A stretch of 64,000 nucleotides of DNA, from assembly GCA_025934775.1 (NCBI GenBank), contig JAICWO010000010.1:1-64000 (forward strand), read 5' to 3'. The position numbers were made by a program, and so were the translations under genes. A model generated the notes under the pieces. That model saw only the letters and a list, made by a program, of their open reading frames with translations. It had not been told where the DNA came from and searched no databases. Shown here one piece after another: positions 8,487 through 17,244 of the stretch. Position 1 is the stretch's first letter. Every line of letters begins with the position of its first letter. The stretch comes from Gemmatimonadaceae bacterium (lineage in GTDB: Bacteria > Gemmatimonadota > Gemmatimonadetes > Gemmatimonadales > Gemmatimonadaceae).

Positions 8487-8648
8487 ATGCAGCGCATCCT
8501 TTCCCTCCAGCAGCTCCACGCCGAAGGCATCGACGGCGCGCAGAACGCCGGCGACCCGGGCAGCGATTGCAGCTACATCAGCTGCAACACCATCTCGACG
8601 TGCAGCGAGAACGCGTGCACGACGTTCCCGGCGACGACCGAGCTCTGA
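8487..8648 (+). CDS. Class III lanthipeptide precursor peptide
   Basis: A 53-residue precursor. The leader opens MQRILSLQQLHAEG, which fits the conserved ILxLQxLxxE recognition motif of class III leaders, and runs to about residue 26 (NAGDPGSD). The core is rich in Cys, Ser and Thr: four Cys in CSYISCNTISTCSENAC, followed by TTFPATTEL. It contains STCSENAC, which matches the Ser-x2-Ser-x3-Cys pattern used for labionin rings; other Ser/Thr-Cys pairings could give plain lanthionines. I chose the ATG at 8487 because AGGAG lies 7 bases upstream; the track start at 8457 adds ten residues without such a site. The synthetase follows downstream. No leader protease gene was found, which is usual for this class. 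Confidence 0.88.
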   Translation: MQRILSLQQLHAEGIDGAQNAGDPGSDCSYISCNTISTCSENACTTFPATTEL

Positions 8649-8783
8649 TCGGAGTACCCGCAGTACCCGCAGTATCCGTCGTACCCGCAGCACCCGCGGT
8701 ACCCGGCGGTGACGACCCACCGCGTCGCCATCGCCGGCAGATACGAGGCGCACGGCATGCCCTCGGTGCTCACACGTGGTTGA
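8649..8783 (+). other. Open 44-codon stretch in frame after the precursor stop, Tyr-Pro-rich
   Basis: Directly after the TGA of the precursor the same frame stays open for 44 codons to a second TGA at 8781-8783. It encodes a run of Tyr-Pro-x triplets (YPQYPQYPSYPQHPRYP) and then TTHRVAIAGRYEAHGMPS. There is no start codon or ribosome site for separate translation near the beginning. It may be a relic of a longer precursor, a readthrough tail, or chance from the 9-bp tandem repeat. Confidence 0.4.
8655..8708 (+). repeat. Six imperfect tandem copies of a 9-bp unit (TACCCGCAG)
   Basis: TACCCGCAG occurs as units 1, 2 and 4, with variants TATCCGTCG, CACCCGCGG and TACCCGGCG as units 3, 5 and 6. 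It lies between the precursor stop and the synthetase start. Confidence 0.9.
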
Positions 8784-8833
8784 TCGGCGTCACTGTGTTC
8801 GTTCCCGCGGCGGCCTCACCCGCTCGCCGTTCG

Positions 8834-11602
8834 ATGCGACTCAACACCTTGCTCACTCCGACCATGTTTCTCATCGTCGACGTCCCCTATCACTACTGCC
8901 TGCTCGATCGCGAATTCTTCGAGACGCTCGATCGCCTCGAGCCGCGTCGAGCCGACTACATCGACTCGATCTCGCAGCGGCTGCCGGCCGGGTGGAGGGT
9001 CACCGCGCACGGCGTGTGGTGCTACGTCGAGCCGCCCCAGGTCGTGATGCCGTCGCAGGGCTGGAAGATTCACGTCTCGGGAACGACCGACAACGCGTCG
9101 ATGGTCCTCGCGGCAGCGGCCGGCGTGCTCGTCGACGAGTCGGTCTCGTTCAAGTTCGCCGTGGACCGCCGGGTGCTGCATCTCATGAACAGCAAACGCT
9201 GGAGACGGGGCGCCGCGGGCAAGCTCATGACGATCTACCCGCGTGACGAGGAGCAATGCGCGCGGCTCATGGCGCAGCTCGATCGCCGGCTGGTCGGGTT
9301 CAACGGCCCGGTGATTCTGTCGGACCGGCAGTATCGCGAGCACTCCATCGTGCACTATCGCTACGGCGGCTTCGCGGGATCGCGCGAGGTCGACATCGAC
9401 GGCCGCCTGGTGCCGACGATTCAAGGCGCGGACGGGACGTCCGTCGCCGACGAGCGCAATGGCTTCTTCCAGCTGCCGGCGGGGATCCGCGATCCGTTTC
9501 AGCCGGCGGCGCCGGCCGCGGCGGACGGCTACCCGGAAGGCACCTTGAACGAAGGCCGGTACCTCGTCGAGCGCGCCGTCGTCTTCTCGAACGCCGGCGG
9601 CGTCTACATCGCGACCGATACGACGAGCGGCGCCCGCGTCCTCATCAAAGAGGCGAGGCCGTTCGCCGGCGTGACCAAGTACGGCGACTCCGTGCTGCTC
9701 CTCAAGAAGGAAGAGCGAATCCTCCGCGCGCTCGAGCATACCGGCGTGGTGCCCCGATTCATCGAGCTCTTCCGCGACTGGGAGCACTACTATCTGGTCG
9801 AGGAATTCATCGACGGCGTGACCCTTCGCGGATACAACGCCGGACACGCGGTGCTCCTCCGGACGCGACCGACCCGTGACCTCGTTCAGAATTTCATCGA
9901 CGCGTTCTGCGCGCTCTATCAAAAAATCGCCGCAGCGCTGCGACGGATCCACGAGTGCGGCATCGTGCTCGTCGACGTCTCGCACTACAACCTGATCGTG
10001 TCGCGCGACGGCCAGCAGGTCCGCTTCATCGATTTCGATGGCGCGTACGAGCCCGGCGTCGACGTCCCCACGTTCATGCAGACGCCCGGTTTCGCCCCAA
10101 ACGACGACATCACCGTACCGCGGACGCAGGCCGACGACTGGTATGGATTCGGCAGCTTGATGCTGTCGACGCTGTTCCCGATGAACGATATGATGCAGTT
10201 GACCCGCGAGGCCTTCCGCCCGTTCCTCGCATCGTGGGTGCGCGACGCGGGCATCCCGCCCGAGATCTGCGACTGCATCACGAGTCTCCTCGATCGCGAT
10301 GCGCAGCGGCGGCCCGCGCCGGAAGCCGTCGTCCGCGTTCTCGAGCGGCGCTACGAGGCGCGCGAGCCGAAGGTCACCACATTCGAGTTCGATAATACCA
10401 ATATCCGGGAGCTCGTCCGCGGGATCGCGCGGTACATCCGCGCCAAGTTGTCGCCGGATCGGGCCGACCGGGTCGCACCGGCCGCGGCCGACGTCTTCAT
10501 GACGAATCCCCTCAGCGTCGCCTTCGGCGCCGCCGGCGTCGCGCATGCGCTGCACCGGCTGGAAGGCGAGGTCCCGCACGACGTCGTCGATTGGATCCTG
10601 CAGCATCGAATCACCGCCGACCGGTACTCGCCGGGCCTGTACGTCGGCATGACCGGCATCGCGTGGACGCTGCTCTCGCTCGGCTGCCGCGATGACGCGG
10701 AGCGCATCGCGCGATCGACACACGCGCATCCGCAGCTCTGGAAGACGCCGGATCTCTACAACGGCGTGGCGGGGTGGGGCATGGGACAGCTCCGGTTCTT
10801 CCTCGAGACCGGCGACGAGCGTTATCTCGAGCAGGCGCGGCTCGCCGGCGAGCACCTCGTGCACACGCGCGTCGATTCCGCGGATGGCCGGAGCTGCCTC
10901 TGGCATTCGGGCGATCACATCTTCTGCGGACTTGGCCACGGGTCGGCCGGCATCGCGCTCTTTCTGCTGTATCTCGCGCGCGTCACGGGCGACGATCGAT
11001 ATCTCGCGACCGGCCGCCTCGGCATGGCGCACGCCATCGACGGCGGCGTGCCGAATCCCGATGGCGGTCTCTCATGGCTGGTCACGCAAGACCACGTCAC
11101 GCGGACGCCGTACTGGCGCTGGGGCAGTGCCGGCGTCGGCATCGCGCTGCTCCGCTACGAGGCGCTCCTTGGCGATCGCGTGTACACGGAGACGCTGGAT
11201 CAGCTTCACCTCGACACCGATCGCAAGTTCGCGATCTTCCCCGGATTCCAAACGGGTTTGGCGGGCATCGCCGACTTCTATCTCGATTGGCGACGGTTCC
11301 ATCCGAACGATCCGCGAGCGGACGAATCCGCCCGGCGGCTGCTCTCGGGTGTGCTCTTGTTCAAGATGGATCGCGACGGCGGCGTGGCGTTCCCGGGCGA
11401 AACCCGGACGCACATCAGTTGTGACTTCGCGACGGGGAGCGCCGGCATCGGATCGGTATTCCAACGGACGATCGACGGCGCCGCGAGCTCGTACCTGCTC
11501 GACGACCTGCTGCCGGCGGCGGCGGTGTACGCCGAAGCCAGCGGGCGACGCGATGTCGTGGCCAGCGCGTTCGCGGACGCGCCGCTCGCGGTGCGTGCGT
11601 AA
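8834..11602 (+). CDS. lanKC: Class III lanthipeptide synthetase (lyase-kinase-cyclase)
   Basis: A 922-residue cytoplasmic enzyme that would phosphorylate Ser/Thr of the precursor, eliminate phosphate and help ring closure. The N-terminal lyase-like region covers about residues 10-230. The kinase domain, about 245-520, has VLIKEARP (ATP-binding Lys), VDVSHYNLIV (catalytic loop) and IDFDGAYE (metal-binding motif). The LanC-like domain, about 560-910, keeps GLGHGSAGI, but the zinc-ligand motifs are changed: YWRWGSAG where WCxG is expected and DFATGSAG where CHGxxG is expected. Lack of zinc ligands is the mark of class III (LanKC) rather than class IV (LanL). The start is uncertain: ATG 8834 is used here, and ATG 8864 (MFLIVDVPY) is an alternative; neither has a clear ribosome site. 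The stop TAA abuts the ATG of the next gene. Confidence 0.92.
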   Translation: MRLNTLLTPTMFLIVDVPYHYCLLDREFFETLDRLEPRRADYIDSISQRLPAGWRVTAHGVWCYVEPPQVVMPSQGWKIHVSGTTDNASMVLAAAAGVLVDESVSFKFAVDRRVLHLMNSKRWRRGAAGKLMTIYPRDEEQCARLMAQLDRRLVGFNGPVILSDRQYREHSIVHYRYGGFAGSREVDIDGRLVPTIQGADGTSVADERNGFFQLPAGIRDPFQPAAPAAADGYPEGTLNEGRYLVERAVVFSNAGGVYIATDTTSGARVLIKEARPFAGVTKYGDSVLLLKKEERILRALEHTGVVPRFIELFRDWEHYYLVEEFIDGVTLRGYNAGHAVLLRTRPTRDLVQNFIDAFCALYQKIAAALRRIHECGIVLVDVSHYNLIVSRDGQQVRFIDFDGAYEPGVDVPTFMQTPGFAPNDDITVPRTQADDWYGFGSLMLSTLFPMNDMMQLTREAFRPFLASWVRDAGIPPEICDCITSLLDRDAQRRPAPEAVVRVLERRYEAREPKVTTFEFDNTNIRELVRGIARYIRAKLSPDRADRVAPAAADVFMTNPLSVAFGAAGVAHALHRLEGEVPHDVVDWILQHRITADRYSPGLYVGMTGIAWTLLSLGCRDDAERIARSTHAHPQLWKTPDLYNGVAGWGMGQLRFFLETGDERYLEQARLAGEHLVHTRVDSADGRSCLWHSGDHIFCGLGHGSAGIALFLLYLARVTGDDRYLATGRLGMAHAIDGGVPNPDGGLSWLVTQDHVTRTPYWRWGSAGVGIALLRYEALLGDRVYTETLDQLHLDTDRKFAIFPGFQTGLAGIADFYLDWRRFHPNDPRADESARRLLSGVLLFKMDRDGGVAFPGETRTHISCDFATGSAGIGSVFQRTIDGAASSYLLDDLLPAAAVYAEASGRRDVVASAFADAPLAVRA

Positions 11603-12946
11603 ATGTCGACCATTCGGCATCCTCCACATTGGCGCTCCGAACCCGACGCGCGCGCCGCAACGGAGCACGCGACACTTCGGTCCGCCGCGGAGCAGGTTGC
11701 CGAATGGCTCGAGGAGACCGCGATCTGGAGCGCTGGCCGCTGCACGTGGCGCCTGATCGCCGATGGCAATGGACGCCGCATGAACGAGCCGATCGGATCG
11801 TCGCTGCACGCCGGCACCGCCGGGATCGCGCTGTTCCTGGCGGAGTGCGCGCGGGTCTGCGGCGCCTCGCGGTGGGCGCCGCTCGCTGCCGGTGCGATCG
11901 AGGACATGCTCGATGGGGTGGCGAGCACGCGACCCGATGCTCTCGGATGTTTCACCGGGCGCATCGGCCACGCGCACGCGGCGGCGCGCGTGGGCGACAT
12001 CCTCGGCGAGCCGCGCTGGCGCGACCGTGCGCGAGCCCTCCTGGCGCCTGTCGTGCACGCGCACGAAATCCCGCAATCGCTCGATGCGTATTCGGGCGTC
12101 GCGGGCACCGTCGTTCCACTCCTCGCGCTCGCGGACGCGTTCGACTGGCCCGAAGCCGCGGATCTCGCGGTGCGCCTCGGCGACCAGCTCGTGCGTCGCG
12201 GCACACGCTCGACTCGTGGATTGTCGTGGGGTCTCGGTGCGAGGTGGCCCGTCCATCTCACGGGTTACGCTCACGGCGCATCGGGCGGGGGACACGCCTT
12301 GCTCGAGCTGTCCGCGGCGACGGGCCGCCGCGAGTTTCGCGAGGCGGCGCTCGATGCCTTCCGTTACGAGCGCGCGTTCTTCGATGCGTCGGCGGAGAAC
12401 TGGCTCGACCTGTCGACGCCGGAGATGCAGGTGGCCGCGATGCGCGCGATCGACATCATCGCCATCGATGCGCCGGTCGCCGCCGGCATTCCCGTCGCCC
12501 TCCGGCGTTACGCGGCCAAGTGGTGCCACGGCGCGGCGGGGATCGGTCTCGTCCGCCTCCGCGCCGCGCGGCGCATCGCGAGCGCGCAACTCGAGAGCGA
12601 GGCGATCGCCTCGGTCCGCGCCACGGCGGCGTCGATCGAGCCGTTCGCGCGGCAAGGGCGCTACTCGCTCTGCCACGGCGTCGCCGGAAACCTCCAAACG
12701 CTCACCGCGGCGATTCGCCGAGCAGGCGCGGCGGACACGTGGGTTGATGCGGCGCGTGCCGCGCACGGTGCCGGCGTCCGAACGGTGGTCGAGGCGATCG
12801 CGTCGGCGGACCGCGGGCGAATCGCCGGGGTGTTCGACCCCGGGCTGATGACCGGGCTCCCGGGCTTGGGCTGGAGCATGCTCCGCGAGATCGATCCGGT
12901 GCTCCCGTCATTCCTCTTGCCGACCGCCGGTCCGGACCCGACATGA
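11603..12946 (+). CDS. Stand-alone LanC-like cyclase with intact zinc site
   Basis: A 447-residue alpha-toroid protein of the LanC superfamily. All expected site residues are visible: YAHGASGGGHALL (His), KWCHGAAGIGL (Cys) and SLCHGVAGNL (Cys-His). The zinc would activate Cys thiols for addition to dehydrated Ser/Thr. The gene begins on the base after the LanKC stop, so the two are surely co-expressed. Because the cyclase domain of LanKC lacks zinc ligands, this protein may supply zinc-dependent cyclisation, or a second ring type, for the same precursor. A separate LanC is not part of the standard class III set (precursor plus LanKC). Another possibility is a LanC-like enzyme acting on a different substrate such as glutathione adducts. 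Confidence 0.88.
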   Translation: MSTIRHPPHWRSEPDARAATEHATLRSAAEQVAEWLEETAIWSAGRCTWRLIADGNGRRMNEPIGSSLHAGTAGIALFLAECARVCGASRWAPLAAGAIEDMLDGVASTRPDALGCFTGRIGHAHAAARVGDILGEPRWRDRARALLAPVVHAHEIPQSLDAYSGVAGTVVPLLALADAFDWPEAADLAVRLGDQLVRRGTRSTRGLSWGLGARWPVHLTGYAHGASGGGHALLELSAATGRREFREAALDAFRYERAFFDASAENWLDLSTPEMQVAAMRAIDIIAIDAPVAAGIPVALRRYAAKWCHGAAGIGLVRLRAARRIASAQLESEAIASVRATAASIEPFARQGRYSLCHGVAGNLQTLTAAIRRAGAADTWVDAARAAHGAGVRTVVEAIASADRGRIAGVFDPGLMTGLPGLGWSMLREIDPVLPSFLLPTAGPDPT

Positions 12947-12979
12947 TGGCGTGGGCACCGCCCGTGCGGGCGATCGGGA

Positions 12980-13026
12980 CTTCCATATATGCTAATACTT
13001 ATATGATAATTACCAATCTACTATCT
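12980..13026 (+). promoter_or_regulatory. AT-rich promoter-like region
   Basis: A strikingly AT-rich stretch in GC-rich DNA, with TATATGCTAATACTTATATG followed by ATAATTACC. TATGAT at 13002-13007 could be a -10 box placing the transcript start near 13014, just ahead of the lipoprotein ATG at 13027. No good -35 was identified. Confidence 0.5.
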
Positions 13027-13485
13027 ATGAGGAACCGGCGCTTCATGGCCGCGGTGCTCGCCGCCGCGGCCGCCGCCGCTCCGGCCACGGGCTGTGCCTT
13101 GCATCGCCCCGCCGCGCCGGCCGACTCGACGCGTGCCGTCGACGGCGTGCCGCTCCTCACGGCGCTCGACCGCGGCGCCGCGCTGGCGTTGTTGCGCCGG
13201 ATCGCCGTCTCGCAGGGCTTCGCGATCGACGAGGCGAAGTCGAGCGAAACGGCGATTCGGACGCGGCGGAAGGAGATCGCGGGCGCCGAGTTGACGCTGA
13301 CGGCCGAGTCGTTCCCGACGGCCTACCTCGACGTTCGCTGCACCGTGGTGGTGCTGACGGCAACCTATGTGCGCCCGCCGGACCGGCAGGTTCGGCAGCT
13401 CGTCGCGCCGCACGAACCCGCGCTGTGGGCGGCGGTGCAGGATCTCTCGACGGCCTTCGCCGGCGCGTCGCGCCGTTGCCGATGA
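13027..13485 (+). CDS. Small lipoprotein of unknown function
   Basis: A 152-residue protein with a signal peptide (MRNRRFMAAVLAAAAAAAPA) and lipobox ATGC, so it is probably membrane-anchored on the outside of the inner membrane or sorted to the outer membrane. The mature domain is a mixed alpha/beta stretch with regular alternation (SQGFAIDEAKSSETAIRTRR...ELTLTAESFPTAYLDVRCTVVVLTATY), a layout seen in small exported domains that pack like a ferredoxin fold; I cannot name a family. I chose the ATG at 13027 since the signal peptide starts there; the track start at 12943 overlaps the previous gene. It begins after an AT-rich promoter-like stretch, so it may be expressed separately from the lanthipeptide genes, followed by the glycosyltransferase. 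Confidence 0.65.
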   Translation: MRNRRFMAAVLAAAAAAAPATGCALHRPAAPADSTRAVDGVPLLTALDRGAALALLRRIAVSQGFAIDEAKSSETAIRTRRKEIAGAELTLTAESFPTAYLDVRCTVVVLTATYVRPPDRQVRQLVAPHEPALWAAVQDLSTAFAGASRRCR

Positions 13486-13549
13486 CGGCGGATCGCCGAG
13501 GCAACGCGGCCGCTCGCGGCAACAACTCGTCTCTCGTGGAGGTTGCATC

Positions 13550-14815
13550 ATGCGATTTCTCGCTTGCACTCTGGGACGCGCCGGCTTCGCGTACCCGCTC
13601 GTCGGCATCGCACGCGAGCTGTCGGCGCGCGGGCACGACGTCGTGTTCGTTTCGGAGGCACGATTCGCCGAGACGCTCACCCGCCACGGCGTGCGCTGCT
13701 CCGCGGACGCTGGATCCACCGAGAGCCTGTTCGTGGCCTCCGCGCTCGCGCAGCCGCGCCCGATCCTGAAGGATTACGAGTATCTGAAACGCGCCGTCGA
13801 GCTGCTGCGCCCCGACGCGATCCTGACGCACGCGCTCTGCCACGCGCCGTTGCTGCTGCGCGACGTCGTGTCGATTCCGCTCGGCATCGTCGGCATGGCG
13901 TGCTATCTCTGGCCGGGGCCAGGAGAAGACGCTGGAGACGCCCGCGCCCCGGAGTACGAATATCGCTCGCGACTCGTGCGTGACGAGGCCGCGCTCCTGA
14001 ACCTGCTTCGACAGAAGCTCGATCTGCCGGTCGTGGATATCGTGGATCGCGTGGCGCGCGGCGACGATGGCGATTCCGATGAGCAGACCACGCTGGCGGA
14101 ACGGGCGGGGCTGCTGGGCGACGCGTTCTTTCTGCGTTCCGTCGCATCGCTCCAAGCGGCACAACCGCGGCCCGGCGGCGTGCATCTCGTCGGCGACTGT
14201 CTCTGGGAGCCAGCCATGGACGACGACGAGGCGTGGCGGGCGGCCGCCGTGCACGCTAGAGCGAGCGAGAACCCTGTGGTGCACGTGCAGCTGCCGGGAA
14301 AGGGCAAGGGCGTGCCGTTCCTGTCGCCGCTGCTCGAGGCAGCGGCGGACGTGCCGGTGAGCTTGGTGGTGACCGGCTACGGCTCGGAACAGGTCGGGCC
14401 TCCGCCTCCGCATGTGGACGTCTATGCGGGCGAAGCCCAGTTGTTCGCCTTTCGTCGCGCGCATGCCGCGATCACACTCGGACAGTCCACCTCGCTGCTC
14501 GGCGGTCTCTCGAACGGCTTGCCGACCGTCGTCGTTCCTGGCGGCGGCGAAACGATCGTGAACGCGGCGGTGGTCGAGGACGCGAGGTGCGGACTGCGTA
14601 TTCCGCCGGCGGCGGTCGGACCCGGCGCGTTCCGCGCGGCGTTGTCGCGCGTGCTCGACGATGCGGTGCTCGTCGACCGGGCGCGCATGCTGAGAGGAGA
14701 GTTCGCGGCATTCGGCGGCCCGGCGGCCGCCGCGGATCTCTGCGAAGCACTCGGCACCCCCGCCGGGTGCGGGCTGACGCATCACGAGAGGAAAGAGTCA
14801 TGTCTGACACGCTGA
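13550..14815 (+). CDS. GT1-family (UGT/MGT-like) glycosyltransferase
   Basis: A 421-residue GT-B fold enzyme that would move a sugar from a nucleotide donor to a small acceptor in the cytoplasm. The N-terminal half opens LGRAGFAYPLVGIARELSARG, typical of acceptor domains. The C-terminal donor domain has HAAITLGQSTSLLGGLSNGL followed by PTVVVPGGGETIVNAAVVE, a variant of the GT1 signature in which the usual His-Gly-Gly is LGQSTS. GGAGG lies 7 bases before the ATG at 13550; the track start at 13367 overlaps the lipoprotein gene. It overlaps the following permease gene by 16 bases, so the two are translationally coupled. Its place after the lanthipeptide genes suggests, but does not prove, glycosylation of the product. 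Confidence 0.8.
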   Translation: MRFLACTLGRAGFAYPLVGIARELSARGHDVVFVSEARFAETLTRHGVRCSADAGSTESLFVASALAQPRPILKDYEYLKRAVELLRPDAILTHALCHAPLLLRDVVSIPLGIVGMACYLWPGPGEDAGDARAPEYEYRSRLVRDEAALLNLLRQKLDLPVVDIVDRVARGDDGDSDEQTTLAERAGLLGDAFFLRSVASLQAAQPRPGGVHLVGDCLWEPAMDDDEAWRAAAVHARASENPVVHVQLPGKGKGVPFLSPLLEAAADVPVSLVVTGYGSEQVGPPPPHVDVYAGEAQLFAFRRAHAAITLGQSTSLLGGLSNGLPTVVVPGGGETIVNAAVVEDARCGLRIPPAAVGPGAFRAALSRVLDDAVLVDRARMLRGEFAAFGGPAAAADLCEALGTPAGCGLTHHERKESCLTR

Positions 14816-17244
14816 TCGCACTCTGGCGCGACGCGCGATTCGCTGCCCGCGGCCTTTGCCGCGAACCGCGATTCGCCGCGATCGCGGTGATCGGGCTCGC
14901 CGTCGGACTTGCGGCGGCGACTGTCATCTTCACGCTCGTCGATCATGTCGTGCTCCGGCCGGTACCGTACGCCGCGCCCGACCGACTGGTCGTCATTCGC
15001 GAATCGATCGGCGACTTGCGCGACGTGTATCCGAGCGTGCCCGCGAACGCCGCGCACTTTCTCGCGTGGCGTCGAGGCTGCACATCGTGTGGGGAGTTGG
15101 CGGCGATCCGGCGCGCGGATGCCACCTTCACCGGCCGCGGCGATCCGGCGCGCCTTGGCGTCGTCCGCGTGTCCGCGAACATCTTCGCCGTGCTCGGCGT
15201 GCACCCCGCCGCCGGCCGGGGATTTACGGCGGGCGACGACGCGGTCGGACACGATCATGTCGTCCTGATCAGCGATGGCTTCTGGCGCCGCGTCTTTGGT
15301 GCGGACCAAAGCGTGCTCGGTCGCACGATCACGCTCGATCGCGAATCGTACGAGATCGTCGGCATTCTGCCGCGTGGATTCACGCTGCCCCAGGGCGATG
15401 CGCTCGGTGCGCTGGCGAATCTGCCGAATCGCATCGACGTCTATCGGCCGCTCGCGCTGAGCGCGCAGGAAGCGACGATGCACGGACAATTCGACTACAC
15501 CGTGATCGCCCGCCTACGCGACGGCGCGACGGCGCAACGCGCCCGCAGCGAGGTCGACGCCATTCTGTCGCGCTTTGCCGACGAGGCCAAGACGACGATC
15601 ACCGCGACCGTCACGCCGGTGCGTGCACAAGTCGTCGGTCCGATCGGCCGTCCGCTGATGCTCTTGCTCGCGGCGGTCATCGGCGTGCTGATCGTGATCT
15701 CGCTCAACCTCGCCAACCTGGTGCTCGCGCGAAACGCCGGCCGCCTGCGCGAGGCCGCGGTGCGCATCGCCCTCGGCGCGTCGCGCGCGCAGTTGGCGCG
15801 TCTCGCGATCCTCGAGGCGCTCATTCTCTCGACGGTCGGCGCGTCGGCCGGTCTCGTGTTGGCCCATTGGCTCATGAGCGCGGTGGTCGCGAGCGCACCG
15901 GCCACGCTGCCGGGAATCGCGCAGGTGAGCTTGGACACTCGAGCGTACGCCGCCGTCGCCGTGATGATCGCGTTCGTTACGGTGATCATCGGCGCGCTGC
16001 CGGCGCTCGCGGCGACGCGCGTCAATCCCGGATCCATGCTGCGCGCCGGGGGGCGGACGTCGACGCACAGCCGGGACGCCGCCCGGTACCGTCCCTATTT
16101 CATTGGATTTCAAGTCGCGTGCAGCACTGTGTTGCTCATCGGGACGGGTCTCCTGTTGTCGAGCTTCATCAACGTGTTGCGCACCGATCGCGGATTCGAC
16201 GACCGGCATGTGCTCGCGCTCGACGTTGCGCTCCCGACGGGTAGCTATCGCACGGCGGCGGAACGGCAAGCGTTCTATGGCGAAGCCGTCGATGAGCTGA
16301 GCGCGCTGCCGGGTGTATCGCACGCGGCGGTGACGAGCGCGCTCCCGTTGGCGGGCGAGAGTTGGGTGGAGCAAATCGCACCGGCGGACCGGGTGCTCTC
16401 TCCACGGGACGTGCCGAGCGCCAACCTCCGGTTCGTGAGTCCGGGGTACTTTGCCGCGATGGGCACGGCGCTGCGCGCTGGACACGATTTCGCCGATGCG
16501 AACCGGACGGAAAGCGTCGCGATCGTGTCGGAGCGGACCGCGCGCACGCTCTGGCCGAACACGAACGCGGTGGGTCAACGGCTGACGGCCGGCAATCTCG
16601 CGGCGGACGCAGTGGTGATCGGCGTCGCCGCCGATGTGCATACGTCGTCGCTGGAGCAGGAAGGCAGCCTCGTCGTGTACCTCCCACTCTGGAAGTACTA
16701 TCCCGCGCAGGCGTCGGTGATCGTCCGTACGCGGAGCGACCCGGCGATCGCGGCGCAGTCCGCGCGCGCCGCACTGCGGCACACGGACGCCAACGTTCCG
16801 GTCGTCGCGGTGCGCACGATGGCGGACGTCGTGTCCGACGCGGTCTCGATGCGGCGGTTCGAGATGCTGATGCTGGCAATTCTGGCGACGATGGCGCTGA
16901 CCACGGCGGCGATCGGCATCTACGGTGTGATCACGCAGTGGGTCGTGAGCCGTACGGGCGAGCTCGCGATCCGGATGGCGCTCGGGGCGCGCGCCGCGCA
17001 CGTGCACGGCTTGGTCGTGCGCGAGGGCCTCGTTCCGATCGCCGCGGGAGTCTGCGTTGGCATGCTGGTGACGTTCGCGGGCGGCAGGATGATTCAGGGC
17101 CTCCTGTACGAGGTTCGGCCGGTGGATCCGATTACCTACGGAGCGGTCGCGTTCTTGCTGGCTGCGGTTGGCGTGGTCGCGTGCGCGGTACCGGCGTGGC
17201 GCGCGACACGTGCCGGGCTCGCGGAGGTCCTGCGGCTTCAGTAA
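14800..17244 (+). CDS. Orphan MacB/FtsX-type duplicated permease (ADOP family)
   Basis: An 814-residue inner-membrane protein with two FtsX-like units. Membrane segments are visible near residues 25-50 (FAAIAVIGLAVGLAAATVIF), about 285-310, 335-360 and 385-405, then 435-455 and three at the C-terminus (about 685-705, 735-755, 775-800). The large loops are the MacB periplasmic core-like domains (for example WRRVFGADQSVLGRTI, VGILPRGF, VSPGYFAAMG). No ATPase gene is linked, which is the rule for acidobacterial-type duplicated orphan permeases. It lacks the extra N-terminal prefix domain of the two permeases at 26-33 kb. The ATG at 14800 follows AGAGGAAAGAG and overlaps the glycosyltransferase. 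It may export the lanthipeptide, but substrates of this family are largely unknown. Confidence 0.85.
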   Translation: MSDTLIALWRDARFAARGLCREPRFAAIAVIGLAVGLAAATVIFTLVDHVVLRPVPYAAPDRLVVIRESIGDLRDVYPSVPANAAHFLAWRRGCTSCGELAAIRRADATFTGRGDPARLGVVRVSANIFAVLGVHPAAGRGFTAGDDAVGHDHVVLISDGFWRRVFGADQSVLGRTITLDRESYEIVGILPRGFTLPQGDALGALANLPNRIDVYRPLALSAQEATMHGQFDYTVIARLRDGATAQRARSEVDAILSRFADEAKTTITATVTPVRAQVVGPIGRPLMLLLAAVIGVLIVISLNLANLVLARNAGRLREAAVRIALGASRAQLARLAILEALILSTVGASAGLVLAHWLMSAVVASAPATLPGIAQVSLDTRAYAAVAVMIAFVTVIIGALPALAATRVNPGSMLRAGGRTSTHSRDAARYRPYFIGFQVACSTVLLIGTGLLLSSFINVLRTDRGFDDRHVLALDVALPTGSYRTAAERQAFYGEAVDELSALPGVSHAAVTSALPLAGESWVEQIAPADRVLSPRDVPSANLRFVSPGYFAAMGTALRAGHDFADANRTESVAIVSERTARTLWPNTNAVGQRLTAGNLAADAVVIGVAADVHTSSLEQEGSLVVYLPLWKYYPAQASVIVRTRSDPAIAAQSARAALRHTDANVPVVAVRTMADVVSDAVSMRRFEMLMLAILATMALTTAAIGIYGVITQWVVSRTGELAIRMALGARAAHVHGLVVREGLVPIAAGVCVGMLVTFAGGRMIQGLLYEVRPVDPITYGAVAFLLAAVGVVACAVPAWRATRAGLAEVLRLQ

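Noticed and set aside
8573-8773. Minus-strand ORF with a Gly-Tyr-Cys-rich run opposite the lanthipeptide precursor
   Set aside because: The run comes from the 9-bp tandem repeat read backwards; no ribosome site or leader-like sequence.
10915-11142. Class IV (LanL) assignment for the synthetase
   Set aside because: The cyclase domain lacks the zinc Cys/Cys/His ligands that define class IV.
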